Origin: Thalassovita autumnalis
GTDB taxonomy: Bacteria; Pseudomonadota; Alphaproteobacteria; Rhodobacterales; Rhodobacteraceae
Length of the DNA stretch: 64,000 nucleotides
NCBI RefSeq assembly: GCF_001458255.1
Contig: NZ_CYSB01000026.1
Coordinates: forward strand, 179,370-243,369
Direction of reading: 5' to 3'
The notes under the pieces: generated by a model
Databases searched by the model: none
Told to the model about the DNA's origin: nothing
Seen by the model: only the letters and a program-made list of their open reading frames with translations
Program-made: the position numbers and the translations under genes
Shown: positions 1-9,181 of the stretch, piece after piece
Layout of the letters: each line of letters begins with the position of its first letter
Numbering within the stretch: position 1 is the stretch's first letter

Positions 1-195
1 GATGTCCTTGCCGTCAAACAGGATGCGGCCGCTGCTGGCATCTTCCAGTCGGTTCAGCATCCGCAGCATGGTGGATTTACCGGCACCCGAGGCGCCAATC
101 ACCCCGATCATCATTGGCTTGTCGACTGTGATCGATACGTTATCGACCGCCGTGTTGGCGCCAAAGACCTTGGTGAGATTTTCGATTGTCAGCAT
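1..195 (-). CDS. phnC: Phosphonate-type ABC transporter ATP-binding protein (5' part only)
   Basis: Only the first 65 codons lie in the window; the gene runs off the left edge. The visible N-terminus begins [12 protein letters not shown] and contains a Walker A motif, GASGAGKST, followed by [14 protein letters not shown]. The 'SGAGKST-LRMLNRL' wording is characteristic of PhnC, the ATPase of phosphonate/phosphite importers. It would sit on the cytoplasmic face and drive uptake through a PhnE-type permease, but no permease or binding-protein gene is visible, so PhnC is a family-level call. The start is the ATG at 195. The rest of the ATPase (Q-loop, signature, Walker B) cannot be checked. Confidence 0.75.
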   Translation of the reverse strand, partial: MLTIENLTKVFGANTAVDNVSITVDKPMMIGVIGASGAGKSTMLRMLNRLEDASSGRILFDGKDI

Positions 196-376
196 GTCAT
201 GCCCCCGCTTCTTCAGGGCAGTCTGCTAGAGATGCTCAGAGTCGGGGATTTGACAAATCGATTAAAGTTTTGTGACGCGACACCCGAAGATGCGCCAAAA
301 TTCTGTTACATAGCTCTGAATTTTCGCTTCATATCAGTGGATTAGCGTGGTGCCGAGTTTTGTGACCTTCGCCGAT

Positions 377-400
377 CCGCCAAATTGGCATGTCTGGCGG
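377..400 (-). terminator. Stem-loop directly after the wecG-like gene
   Basis: CCGCCA (377-382) pairs with TGGCGG (395-400), with a 12-nt loop. It abuts the TAA stop at 401-403 of the minus-strand gene. There is no T-run after the stem, so this may be a Rho-assisted or RNA-stabilising hairpin. The remaining 196-376 stretch, upstream of the ABC ATPase, shows no gene. Confidence 0.35.
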
Positions 401-1153
401 TTAGTCCTGCGTACGCACGACGGAGCGAAACAGGTGGCCGGGCAGCACGATAAAGCTTTTCGAATAGCGCGCCACCATGCGACCGGGATTGGTCACCATG
501 CGCCAGAGCCATTCCATCGCGATCTTACGCACCCACAGCGGCGCCCGTGTCTGATCGCCTGACAGGAAGTCCAAACCCGCCCCAACCGAGGCAAAGGACA
601 GCTTGGGCGCGACCTGACGGCCAAAGGCGGCAAAGACTTCCTGTTTGGGCGCCCCCAGCGCGAGGAAGCACATGCGCGCCCCGGCGGTCTGGGCCGCATT
701 TAACACGGCTGCGGCCTCTGGGCCTGTCGGGTTGAACCCCATCGTGGGGGAATTCTGGTAGACGATTTTCAGATCCGGCAGGGCCTCACGCAGGGCAACC
801 GCCGCTTTGCTCAGGCTTTCGCCACGGCTGCCGATCAGTGCAATTGGAATGCCCATTTCGGCGCAGATCCGGGCGATGGGATAAACAAGATCCGATCCCG
901 GCTGCAGTTCTACCGGGCTGCCCGCCAGTTGCGACATCCAGACAATCGGATTGCCATCCGCGACCACGATATCCTGTTCTGCATAGGCATGCTGAAAGGC
1001 CTGATCAGTTTCCAGTTTGACCAGATGATCCATGTTCAACGTTGCCAGTGCAAACCCCTGACCGGCCGCGAAATACTGGGTCAGCTTCGCCTGCAGATGT
1101 GGCCAGTCGGGCGTGTTCACGGAAATGGAGTATGCGTTGATCCAGAACTTCAC
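401..1153 (-). CDS. WecG/TagA/CpsF-family glycosyltransferase
   Basis: A 250-residue protein of the GT26 family, cytoplasmic enzymes that transfer a (N-acetyl)hexosamine or mannosaminuronate-like residue onto an undecaprenyl-linked sugar. Family motifs are visible in order: TLNMDHL near residue 38, ADGNPIVW near 65, GAPKQE near 170, and the C-terminal GAGLDFLSG...RAPLWVRK...MEWLWR block. Length is normal. The start is a GTG at 1153 with a GAGG-like ribosome site. It is transcribed divergently from the sugar dehydrogenase at 1339. It probably adds the second sugar of the EPS repeat unit begun by the ExoY-type transferase at 32797. The donor sugar cannot be read from the sequence. Confidence 0.9.
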   Translation of the reverse strand: MKFWINAYSISVNTPDWPHLQAKLTQYFAAGQGFALATLNMDHLVKLETDQAFQHAYAEQDIVVADGNPIVWMSQLAGSPVELQPGSDLVYPIARICAEMGIPIALIGSRGESLSKAAVALREALPDLKIVYQNSPTMGFNPTGPEAAAVLNAAQTAGARMCFLALGAPKQEVFAAFGRQVAPKLSFASVGAGLDFLSGDQTRAPLWVRKIAMEWLWRMVTNPGRMVARYSKSFIVLPGHLFRSVVRTQD

Positions 1154-1338
1154 GTTTTGGCCTCGGGTGCGGCGTACTTCATGGGCTACGTTGATCGCTT
1201 TTCACATGCATTCTGTCGTTGGGGGATTGAAACCTGTTTGCACAGACAACGGTCCCGGGTCTAGGCTCACTTTACAACAAAATGCTGTCAGATTTACAGA
1301 ATGACTGTGCATTTGTCTCATAACGGGCGTCGGACATA

Positions 1339-2478
1339 ATGACACAACAGGTGCAAGGTAAAGTGGTGGTGATTGGCTGCGGGTTTGTGGCGGATCTGTA
1401 TATGCGGTCGTTTGAAACCTTTCCCAATGTGACGGTTATTGGTGCTTACGATGTGATAGCGACCCGTGCTGCGACCTTTTGTAGCCACTGGAACGTCCCT
1501 GCGTTCAAAACTCTGGACGCCGCGCTGGATGCCCTGCCCGAAGGCGGCATTGTGCTGAACTTGACCAATCCGTCGGCACATTTTGAAATCAATCAGGCGG
1601 TGATTGAGGCCGGGCATCATTGCTATTGCGAAAAACCCTTGGCGATGGACATGACGGACGCGCAGGATCTGCACCGGATGGCGGAGGAGCGCGGCGTGAT
1701 GCTGGCCTCAGCCCCCTGCAGTGTGCTGGGAGAGGCGGCGCAAACCCTGGCCAAGGCGGTGCGCGATCAGGTGGCGGGCGTGCCCCGGCTGATCTACGCG
1801 GAACTGGATGATGGGTTTATCCCGCAGGCTCCGGTTGAGGATTGGCGCAGCGAAAGCGGCGCGCCCTGGCCCTATGAGGATGAATTTCGCGTCGGCTGCA
1901 CGTTAGAACATGCGGGCTATTACCTCAGCTGGTTGATCGCGATGTTTGGATCGGTGCGCACGGTCGTTGCGGCCTCGGCCGAGGTTTTGCCTGACAAACG
2001 CGGTGTGCGCGGTGGCGCGCCAGATGTTTCTGTGGCGACGTTGTTTTTTGAAAACGGCCCGGTGGTGCGGCTGACCTGTTCGATCGTGGCGCCACATGAT
2101 CACCAGATCCGGGTGATCGGTGACACCGGCGTGCTGGCTTTGCGCAAGGCCTGGGACAACGCGGCGCCCGTGCGGTTTTACAAACGGTTCCGGCTGCGTC
2201 GTCGTTTGATTGATAGCCCGTTCGGCAAACGGATCCGGTTGGCGGGACCGACCCACCCCAAGGTCGGGCGTCGCGGGGCTGCGGCGATGAATTTCGCACT
2301 GGGACCGGCTGAGATGCTGGCAGCACTGGCCGAAAAACGCCCGTGCCGTCTGTCCAATGATTTCGCGCTTCACCTTAATGAGGTCACATTGGCCATTCAA
2401 AACGCCGGCGAAGCGACCGGGGCGCAGGCGATGACGACCACATGCACGCCGATGGACCCAATGGATTGGGCGCTTTAA
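1339..2478 (+). CDS. Gfo/Idh/MocA-family sugar oxidoreductase
   Basis: A 379-residue NAD(P)-dependent oxidoreductase. The N-terminal Rossmann fold carries VVVIGCGFVADLY (about residues 9-21) and the family's EKP motif occurs in HCYCEKPLAMDM. The C-terminal half is the usual alpha/beta catalytic domain. Family members oxidise or reduce sugars, nucleotide sugars or inositols; substrate cannot be assigned. It is the first gene of a plus-strand run (1339-7881) of sugar-modifying enzymes and glycosyltransferases, so conversion of a nucleotide or lipid-linked sugar for the EPS is likely. A second member of the family is found as the N-terminal half of the fusion at 5803. Confidence 0.85.
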   Translation: MTQQVQGKVVVIGCGFVADLYMRSFETFPNVTVIGAYDVIATRAATFCSHWNVPAFKTLDAALDALPEGGIVLNLTNPSAHFEINQAVIEAGHHCYCEKPLAMDMTDAQDLHRMAEERGVMLASAPCSVLGEAAQTLAKAVRDQVAGVPRLIYAELDDGFIPQAPVEDWRSESGAPWPYEDEFRVGCTLEHAGYYLSWLIAMFGSVRTVVAASAEVLPDKRGVRGGAPDVSVATLFFENGPVVRLTCSIVAPHDHQIRVIGDTGVLALRKAWDNAAPVRFYKRFRLRRRLIDSPFGKRIRLAGPTHPKVGRRGAAAMNFALGPAEMLAALAEKRPCRLSNDFALHLNEVTLAIQNAGEATGAQAMTTTCTPMDPMDWAL

Positions 2479-2506
2479 GATTAGCGGGGGCGAGAGGAAT
2501 TCTGAC

Positions 2507-3553
2507 GTGCGAGATGAGGCGCCGAACGTGGGCAGCAGTGTGAAACATGAAGGCAAGGGGGCTGACGCGCCCGTGTCGCTGCGTCTGCTGATCACCGGCG
2601 CCACGGGCTATCTGGGCCGGGAGCTGGTGCGCCAGTGCCTGATCGCGGGCCATCATCTGACGCTGATCGTGCGCGATGCCGCCGCCTGCCCGATTGAGTG
2701 GGAAATCGATCAACGTATTGAGATCATCGAAGGCGACCTGGTGGAATTGAAGGCGGTGCCGCAGTCCGATGTGGTGCTGCATCTTGCGGCCTCTCTTGCC
2801 GGGGATGCCGCCACCCAGCAGCGCGATACGGTTGAGGCCAGCCGCAGCCTGCTGATCGCCGCGCTGCGGACAGAAACGCCGCCGGGTTTTGTACTGGCCA
2901 GTTCGATGGCGGTCTATGGGGCAATGGGTCTGCGGCCCGGCGATGTGGTTGATGAAACCACCCCGCTGGAAGACGCCGCTCATCTACGTGACACCTATTG
3001 CCGCGCCAAGCTGGGGCAGGAGTTGCTGTTCAGCTCCGCCGCCTCAGACGCAGGGCTGCCGCTGCAGGTGTTGCGGATTGGCGCCATCTGGGGCCCGGGC
3101 CGGCTGTGGAATGCGCATCTGGGAATTGGTCTGGGGCCAGCATTGCTGCGCCTTGAAGCGGCTGGGGACCTGCCTTTGGCGCATCTGCGGCATGCCGCCC
3201 AGGCGCTGCGGCTGGCGGCTGAAGCTGCCGGGCGTGGTGAAAGCGCGGTGGTCAATGTTGTGGACAGTGATCTGCCCAGCCGCGCGCAGTATCTGGCCGC
3301 GCATCGCAAAACGGGTTGGCCACGTCTCACCCTGCCATTGCCCTGGCGTTGGCTGGAGATTGTGGCGCGTCTTACCGGATCGCGCCTGCGGCCAGGGTTG
3401 CTGAAAACCCCAACCCTACGCTATCGAATGTTGCCGCTGCGCTATGACAACGCCACCCTGCGCCGCATGGGCTGGCAGCCAGAGGCCGGGTTTGACGCCC
3501 TGATGGAAGAGGCGCTGCAAGCCACCCCTCCGCAGGAGGCGCCGCGTGGCTGA
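2507..3553 (+). CDS. NAD-dependent epimerase/dehydratase (extended SDR)
   Basis: A 348-residue extended short-chain dehydrogenase. After about 25 extra N-terminal residues comes LLITGATGYLGREL, the NAD-binding TGxxGxxG motif, then LHLAAS (typical of sugar epimerases), an ASSMAVYG serine region and YCRAKLGQE, a YxxxK active site (Y-C-R-A-K). The GTG start at 2507 is preceded by GAGAGG; no in-frame ATG lies near. Its 3' end overlaps the GTG start of the next glycosyltransferase by 8 bases, implying translational coupling. Likely role: epimerisation, reduction or dehydration of a nucleotide sugar for the surface polysaccharide. Confidence 0.82.
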   Translation: MRDEAPNVGSSVKHEGKGADAPVSLRLLITGATGYLGRELVRQCLIAGHHLTLIVRDAAACPIEWEIDQRIEIIEGDLVELKAVPQSDVVLHLAASLAGDAATQQRDTVEASRSLLIAALRTETPPGFVLASSMAVYGAMGLRPGDVVDETTPLEDAAHLRDTYCRAKLGQELLFSSAASDAGLPLQVLRIGAIWGPGRLWNAHLGIGLGPALLRLEAAGDLPLAHLRHAAQALRLAAEAAGRGESAVVNVVDSDLPSRAQYLAAHRKTGWPRLTLPLPWRWLEIVARLTGSRLRPGLLKTPTLRYRMLPLRYDNATLRRMGWQPEAGFDALMEEALQATPPQEAPRG

Positions 3554-4811
3554 ACCGATCAAAATCGCCTATCTGACCGGGGAATACCCGCGAGCCACGG
3601 ATACGTTTATCCAGCGCGAAGTGGCGGCGCTGCGGGAACAGGGATTTGAGGTCGCCACCTGCTCAATCCGCCGCACCGGCGCCGAACATCTGGTTGGGGA
3701 GGAGCAAAAGGCCGAAGCGGCCCGCACCTTTCACGTGCTGGAAGCCGCCGCACGCCCCTTGATCAGCCTGCGCGCTCATCTGCGCGCCCTGACGGCGCCC
3801 GCGCGCTATCTGCGCGCCCTGCGCCTGGCGTGGCAAACCTCACCCGGCGGGGTGAAACCGATGCTGTATCAGCTGTTTTACTTTGCCGAAGCCGTAGTGC
3901 TGGCCGATCACCTGCGTCGCCAGGGGGTGCAGCATCTGCACAATCACATTGCCAAGGCCAGTTGCACCGTTGCCATGCTCTGCCAGGAACTGAGCGGTAT
4001 CCCCTATAGTTTCACACTGCACGGGCCGGATATCTTTTTTGAGCCCATACGTTGGCGTCTGGATGAAAAGATCGCCCGGGCCAGCTTCACCGCCTGTATC
4101 AGCGATTTCTGCCGCTCGCAGGGGATGAGCTTTGCCGATCGCACCCATTGGGAGCGGATGCATATCGTCCACTGCGGGGTGGAGCCTGAACGCTATGCGG
4201 CGGCATCGCCCACACGGCCGGGCAATCATCTGCTGTTCGTGGGGCGGCTGGCGGCGGTCAAGGGCGTGCCCCTACTGTTGCAGGCGGTGAAAGCGGCGCG
4301 CCAGATCAGGCCTGATCTGCGGCTGACCCTGATCGGGGACGGGCCGGAACGCACCTGGTTGCAGACCGAAGCCGAGGCGCTGGGCCTGGCGGAGGCGGTT
4401 GATTTCCTCGGCTACAGATCACAGAGCGAGGTGGCAGAACATCTGCAGCAAGTCGATGCATTGGTCCTGCCCAGTTTCGCAGAAGGTGTGCCTGTGGTGC
4501 TGATGGAGGCGATGGCGGCTGGCCTGCCTGTGATCACCACACAGATTGCCGGCATACCGGAGCTGGTGGAACAGGGCGTCAGCGGTCAGTTGATCGCCCC
4601 AGGCGATGCCAAGGCGCTGGAGCAGGCAATCCTGACCTTGCTGAGCGATCCGGCACACGCGGCCGCAATGGGTGCCGCAGGCCATGCCAAGGTGCGGGCC
4701 GAGTTTGACATCCAGCAGGAGGCCGCGCGGTTGGGTCAGCTGATCCGATCCTATCTGGCAGGCCACCCGCCCCCCACCAAACGACCGGACGTGGAAGGGG
4801 CCGACGGATGA
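3546..4811 (+). CDS. Glycosyltransferase family 4 (WcaL-like)
   Basis: A 421-residue GT-B enzyme. The N-terminal acceptor lobe begins IAYLTGEYPRATDTFIQREV, resembling colanic-acid-type transferases (WcaL). The donor lobe has LLFVGRLAAVKGVPLLLQA and the GT4 E-x7-E-type motif in PSFAEGVPVVLMEAMAAGLPVITT. The start is a GTG at 3546 with AGGAGG just upstream, overlapping the stop of the SDR gene. The 3' end overlaps the next gene (ATGA at 4808-4811). A retaining transferase acting on the lipid-linked EPS repeat at the inner membrane is expected; donor and linkage are unknown. Confidence 0.88.
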   Translation: MAEPIKIAYLTGEYPRATDTFIQREVAALREQGFEVATCSIRRTGAEHLVGEEQKAEAARTFHVLEAAARPLISLRAHLRALTAPARYLRALRLAWQTSPGGVKPMLYQLFYFAEAVVLADHLRRQGVQHLHNHIAKASCTVAMLCQELSGIPYSFTLHGPDIFFEPIRWRLDEKIARASFTACISDFCRSQGMSFADRTHWERMHIVHCGVEPERYAAASPTRPGNHLLFVGRLAAVKGVPLLLQAVKAARQIRPDLRLTLIGDGPERTWLQTEAEALGLAEAVDFLGYRSQSEVAEHLQQVDALVLPSFAEGVPVVLMEAMAAGLPVITTQIAGIPELVEQGVSGQLIAPGDAKALEQAILTLLSDPAHAAAMGAAGHAKVRAEFDIQQEAARLGQLIRSYLAGHPPPTKRPDVEGADG

Positions 4812-5791
4812 GTGGCCCTATCGCAGATGCCTCTGTCGCCGCTGTTGCCATTGGTCGCAACGAAGGGGAACGGTTGGTCCGCTGTCTGACCTCCCTGAAG
4901 GATCAGGTGGATTGGGTGATCTATGTCGATTCCGGTTCGACCGACGGTTCAGTCGCGGCGGCGCGTGACATGGGGGTTGAGGTGGTCGAACTGGACACCA
5001 AGGTGCCCTTCACCGCCGCCCGCGCCCGCAACGCCGGCTTTGCCGCATTGGGCGACAACCCGCCCCCTTTTGTGCAGTTTGTTGATGGCGATTGCGGCGT
5101 GGCGCCCGGCTGGATCACCGCCGCCCTTGCGGGCTTTGACGGGCGGGAGGATCTGGCGGTGGTGACCGGCTGGCGGTCCGAAATCCACCCGGAGGCCAGC
5201 ATTTACAACGCCTTGGTCGAATTTGAATGGCACCGCCCTGCCGGTGAGATCCCGGCCTGCGGCGGTGACATGATGGTGCGCAGCGCGGATTTCATCGCGG
5301 TGGGCGGCTTTGATCCAACGGTGATCGCCGCCGAGGACGATGAGTTTTGCACTCGGCTGCGCAAGTCGGGCAAACGGCTGTTGCGGATCCCGGTGGCGAT
5401 GACGCAGCACGATGCGGCCATGACGCGGTTTGGCCAATGGTGGCAACGCGCGGTCCGCTCGGGCCATGGGTTTGCGCAAGTCGGGGATCTGCACCCGGAT
5501 TACTTCCGCCCGGAACGCCGGCGGGTGACGATCTTTGGCGCCCTGTTGCCAATGCTGGCCGTGATCGGTTTGCTCGTTTGGATGCCGCTCCTCTGGGGGG
5601 CGCTGGCGCTTTACGTACTGTCTTATGTCCGCACCGTTCAGGGGCTGCGACGCGAAGGTCTGCCACCGAGGCCATCACTGTATCAGGCGGTTTTCCTCAG
5701 CCTGTCAAAATTTCCCAATCTTCTTGGCATGTTGCGCTACTATCTGCGCAAATCGCGTGGCCGCGCCATGCGGATCATTGAGTATAAGTAA
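4808..5791 (+). CDS. Glycosyltransferase family 2 with C-terminal membrane segments
   Basis: A 327-residue GT-A enzyme. VAAVAIGRNEGERLVRCLTSL is the nucleotide-binding start, VIYVDSGSTDGS follows, and FVDGDCGV is the DxD metal/donor site. ED...RLR-like residues follow in the acceptor region (AAEDDEFCTRLRKSG). Near the C-terminus VTIFGALLPMLAVIGLLVWMPLLWGALALYV predicts one or two membrane helices, so the enzyme is probably tethered at the cytoplasmic face. It is coupled to the preceding gene by a 4-base ATGA overlap. It belongs to the EPS repeat-unit assembly set; sugar specificity is not determinable. Confidence 0.88.
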   Translation: MSGPIADASVAAVAIGRNEGERLVRCLTSLKDQVDWVIYVDSGSTDGSVAAARDMGVEVVELDTKVPFTAARARNAGFAALGDNPPPFVQFVDGDCGVAPGWITAALAGFDGREDLAVVTGWRSEIHPEASIYNALVEFEWHRPAGEIPACGGDMMVRSADFIAVGGFDPTVIAAEDDEFCTRLRKSGKRLLRIPVAMTQHDAAMTRFGQWWQRAVRSGHGFAQVGDLHPDYFRPERRRVTIFGALLPMLAVIGLLVWMPLLWGALALYVLSYVRTVQGLRREGLPPRPSLYQAVFLSLSKFPNLLGMLRYYLRKSRGRAMRIIEYK

Positions 5792-5802
5792 GGAGGCCCG
5801 AT

Positions 5803-7881
5803 TTGGCCCAGTCCCCCAAACGCATCGGCATTATCGGCGCTGGCTATATTGCCACATGGCACGCGGATGCGCTGAAGGCCTCGCCCCATGCCGTGGTGAC
5901 AGCGATCTGTGATCTGTCGCTGGCGGCCGCGCAGGATCTGGCGACGGGCTATGGGGCGACGGCCTATGGATCGGTGGAGGAGATGCTGGCCGCGGGCACC
6001 GTGGATGCGGTGCATATCCTGACACCACCCGATCTGCATCGACCTATCGCATTGCAGTGTATTGCGGCGGGGCTGGATGTGCTGGTGGAAAAACCGGTGG
6101 CCGAAAGTGCCGCTGAGGTGGCGGAGATTGCGGCGGCAGCCAATGCGGCTGGGGTGCAGTTTGCGGCTGGCCACAACTTCCTCGCGGTACCGGCCTATGA
6201 CCGTCTGAAGCGGATGGTGCAGGACGGGCGCATCGGGCGGCTATCCGCGCTTGAGGTGCAGTGGAACCTGCCGCTGGCACCGCTGAGATCCGGGCCCTAT
6301 GGGTTGTGGCTGCTGCGTGATGCCAAGAACCTGCTGCTGGAGCTGGGGCCGCATCCGTTTTCGCTGGCCGTGGATCTGCTGGGGCCGCTGACGATCAAAC
6401 AGCTGGAGGTCAATCAGCCGATCACCTTGCCCGGCGGCGCGGTGCGCCATCAGGGGTGGCGCATTCTGGCGGAGGCGGGCGAAGTGGCGGTGACCCTCAA
6501 CCTGTCGCTGGTGGAAACCCACGATGATCGCTCAATGACGCTGCGCGGATCTTCCGGTGTGGCGCGGATGGATTATGCCGCTGATACGCTGGTTGTGTCG
6601 TCTGACAATGCTGCGGACTTGGTGCTCAACCCGTTCCTGAAACAGATGTCCCTGGCCGGTCAGCACCTGCGTGAGGGCGTGGTGAATGCGGTGCGTCAGC
6701 TGGTGTCGCTGAACCAGAAATCACCTTATGGGCTGAGTTTTCGGGGCATGGTGGATGCCGTCTGGGGGGCTGCGTCCGACAGCCGGTTCGGCCCCGATGC
6801 GGCGCTGCAGGTGATGCAGGCGATTGACGATTCTCTGGCCAAACTGCCCACCCCGGTTGAGGCAAAACCGGCCAAAGGCACGCCGAACCCCACCGTAATG
6901 GTGATCGGCGGCACCGGGTTTATCGGCCGCAACCTGACCCGTCGGCTGGTGGCGCAGGGCTATGACGTGCGGGTGCTGAGCCGTGGCAGCCATGGGCCCT
7001 TTGACGATATTGCAGATCACGTGGAAACCGTGGCCGTCAGCCTGCGCGATCTGGCGGGCCTGACCCAGGCGATGCAGGGCATGGATGCGGTCTTTAATCT
7101 GGCCAAGTCGATGGACACCACCTGGGAGGCGGCGCTGGAAAATGACGTGGGCACCGCGCTGCGCGTGGCGGAGGCGGCACAGGCCGCGGGCGTCAAACGG
7201 CTGATCTACACCGGCACCATTGCGTCCTATGACATGTCAGACCCCGAACAGGTGATCACTGAACACACCGATTTTGGCGACATGTCCGAACGTAACCTCT
7301 ACGCCCGTTCCAAGGCGGAATGTGAGGCGCGGCTGTTGGACATGCACCGCAATCAGGGGCTGCCGCTGGTCATTGCCCGTCCAGGCATTGTGATCGGCGA
7401 AGGTGGCCCGTTGCAGCACTGGGGCATTGGCCGCTGGCATGGCGCCGGGGCGGTTCGGATCTGGGGCAATGGCCGTAACATCCTGCCTTTCGTGCTGGCC
7501 GATGATGTGTCAGACGGGCTGATCCAGATGATGGTTAACGATGCCGCTGTCGGGCAGAGTTTTAACCTTATTGGCGAACCGATGCTGTCCGCGCGCGGGT
7601 ATTTTGATGCCATCCATCAGTCTCTGGGGGCGCGGATCAAGGTGAAGCCTGGCCATCTGCATGTGTTCTGGGCGGCGGATGCGGTGAAATATGCGCTGAA
7701 AACCAAGGTGTTGCGTCGTCACGGTGTGGTGCGCCCTTCGCTTAAAGACTGGCAAAGCCGGGCGCATTTCTCACCCTTTGACAATGCGCATCCCAAGGCG
7801 GTTTTGGGCTGGCGTCCTGAGGCGGATCAACAGTGGTTCATTGAACGTGGCATTCGCGATGCCAATCTATTTGGTCTGTAA
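5803..7881 (+). CDS. Fusion: Gfo/Idh/MocA oxidoreductase + SDR epimerase/dehydratase
   Basis: A 692-residue bifunctional protein. Residues 1-345 are a Gfo/Idh/MocA oxidoreductase with IGIIGAGYIA (8-17) and the EKP motif at 96-98. Residues 362-690 are an extended SDR with VIGGTGFIG (367-375) and a YARSK active site (Y500, K504). The two parts are joined by a short Ala/Pro/Lys-rich linker. The TTG start at 5803 is supported by an AAGGAGG site 7 bases upstream. It is the last gene of the tight plus-strand run. Both activities probably act in turn on one nucleotide or lipid-linked sugar. Fusion of these two families is uncommon, and no frameshift is needed to produce it. Confidence 0.88.
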   Translation: MAQSPKRIGIIGAGYIATWHADALKASPHAVVTAICDLSLAAAQDLATGYGATAYGSVEEMLAAGTVDAVHILTPPDLHRPIALQCIAAGLDVLVEKPVAESAAEVAEIAAAANAAGVQFAAGHNFLAVPAYDRLKRMVQDGRIGRLSALEVQWNLPLAPLRSGPYGLWLLRDAKNLLLELGPHPFSLAVDLLGPLTIKQLEVNQPITLPGGAVRHQGWRILAEAGEVAVTLNLSLVETHDDRSMTLRGSSGVARMDYAADTLVVSSDNAADLVLNPFLKQMSLAGQHLREGVVNAVRQLVSLNQKSPYGLSFRGMVDAVWGAASDSRFGPDAALQVMQAIDDSLAKLPTPVEAKPAKGTPNPTVMVIGGTGFIGRNLTRRLVAQGYDVRVLSRGSHGPFDDIADHVETVAVSLRDLAGLTQAMQGMDAVFNLAKSMDTTWEAALENDVGTALRVAEAAQAAGVKRLIYTGTIASYDMSDPEQVITEHTDFGDMSERNLYARSKAECEARLLDMHRNQGLPLVIARPGIVIGEGGPLQHWGIGRWHGAGAVRIWGNGRNILPFVLADDVSDGLIQMMVNDAAVGQSFNLIGEPMLSARGYFDAIHQSLGARIKVKPGHLHVFWAADAVKYALKTKVLRRHGVVRPSLKDWQSRAHFSPFDNAHPKAVLGWRPEADQQWFIERGIRDANLFGL

Positions 7882-8062
7882 ACCCTGATCGGCGTCGGGC
7901 CTTAACCACGATCGCGGCACAATTTTGCCTAGGTTCTGGCGTTACCTGTCAGGGAGGACGTGCGCGATTCGCCCGAGGTTCGGGCATGTGATGTTGAAAA
8001 TCGTGCCAACAACACTCTGACCTGAGGGGGCGGACACCCCAATGGACAGGGGAAGGTAAAGT

Positions 8063-9157
8063 ATGGTTGAGCAGTCGAAACGATTTCGCCGTGGCATGCG
8101 GCAGCGCCCAGCGAAGGCGCCAGAAGAGGCCCCGGTTGACCCACCGGTGGAGGCCTCTGTTGAGGTGCCGGCGGAGGTGACTGATGCTGCGCCCGTTCAA
8201 CGCCGTGGCCTGTTGTCGGGCAGTGGCCGCTCCGCCGAAGAGATTGCCCGCGAAGACCGTGCCCTGCGCTCCGCCTTCCCATTTCTGGATCTGGATGATG
8301 TTGAGGCGGACGCATCGGAACTGGCGGAAGAGGTTGCGCCCGTCGCTGTACCTGAACCGCTGATCCTCAACCCTGAATCGGAAGTGACCCCTGAGCCGGA
8401 GACAGAGCAGCCTTCAGAACAGCCGCCGGGGGATGACGGTTGGAATGATCTGGGTCCGATGCCGGTGCAGCGTCAGCAAATGATGCGCAATCTGATCATC
8501 ACTGCCAGCCGCAAAAACCCGGTGCATGCCGCCTTTGACGTGCTGCGCGCCCGTTTGGTGCAGGCGCTGAGTGACAATGGATGGCGCCGGGTGGCGATCA
8601 CCTCCCCCACGCGGGATTGTGGCAAAACCTTTGTCTCGGTCAATTTGGCGGTCGCGCTGTCACGGTATGAAAACTGCCGCACGGTTCTGATGGATATGGA
8701 CATGCGCAACCCCAGTGTCGCCAAAACGCTGGGCCTGCGGGATGTCGGCAGCATGGGCGCTTACCTGCGCGGTGAGATTGAGACCCGCGATCAGTTTTTT
8801 AAGTTCGATCAGAACGATATGTCGCTGGGCGACAATCTGGCCATCGCGATGAATGATCGTGTGGAACCCTTCGCCAGCGAGTTGATGCAGCAGCCCGCCA
8901 CCCGCGATCGTCTGACCCGGATGGAGGCGGAACTGCACCCTGATGTGGTGCTGTTTGATCTGCCGCCAGCGCTGGCCAATGACGATGTGATCACCTTCAA
9001 ATCCAATTTCGATGGGGTTCTGATCGTAATTGACGGCACCCGCACCAGTGGCGCCGAAGTGCGCGAAGTGATGCGCCGTCTGGGTGAGGATGTGCCGCTT
9101 TTGGGGGTGGTGCTGAACAAAGCCGAAGACGCTACAGGTGACGAATACGGCTACTGA
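8063..9157 (+). CDS. CpsD/ExoP-type tyrosine-kinase-like P-loop ATPase
   Basis: A 364-residue protein. The first 140 residues are Pro/Glu-rich and probably disordered. The P-loop domain starts near 150 with a deviant Walker A, SPTRDCGKTFVSVN (181-194), in place of the usual PGEGK. The bacterial tyrosine-kinase Walker A' is VLMDMDMR (208-215) and Walker B is VVLFDLPP (295-302). The C-terminus ends EYGY, so only two tyrosines could form the autophosphorylated cluster. It has no membrane segment and presumably pairs with the Wzz-like protein encoded convergently at 9182, as in split systems. Role: control of EPS polymer length and export. The 181-base gap before it suggests its own promoter. Confidence 0.8.
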   Translation: MVEQSKRFRRGMRQRPAKAPEEAPVDPPVEASVEVPAEVTDAAPVQRRGLLSGSGRSAEEIAREDRALRSAFPFLDLDDVEADASELAEEVAPVAVPEPLILNPESEVTPEPETEQPSEQPPGDDGWNDLGPMPVQRQQMMRNLIITASRKNPVHAAFDVLRARLVQALSDNGWRRVAITSPTRDCGKTFVSVNLAVALSRYENCRTVLMDMDMRNPSVAKTLGLRDVGSMGAYLRGEIETRDQFFKFDQNDMSLGDNLAIAMNDRVEPFASELMQQPATRDRLTRMEAELHPDVVLFDLPPALANDDVITFKSNFDGVLIVIDGTRTSGAEVREVMRRLGEDVPLLGVVLNKAEDATGDEYGY

Positions 9158-9181
9158 GCCGACCCGCCCGCACTCTACATC

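Noticed and set aside
285..330. Possible Pho box upstream of the PhnC-like gene (CTGTTAC then CTCTGAA)
   Set aside because: Only one half resembles the direct-repeat consensus and the spacing and second half do not fit well enough.
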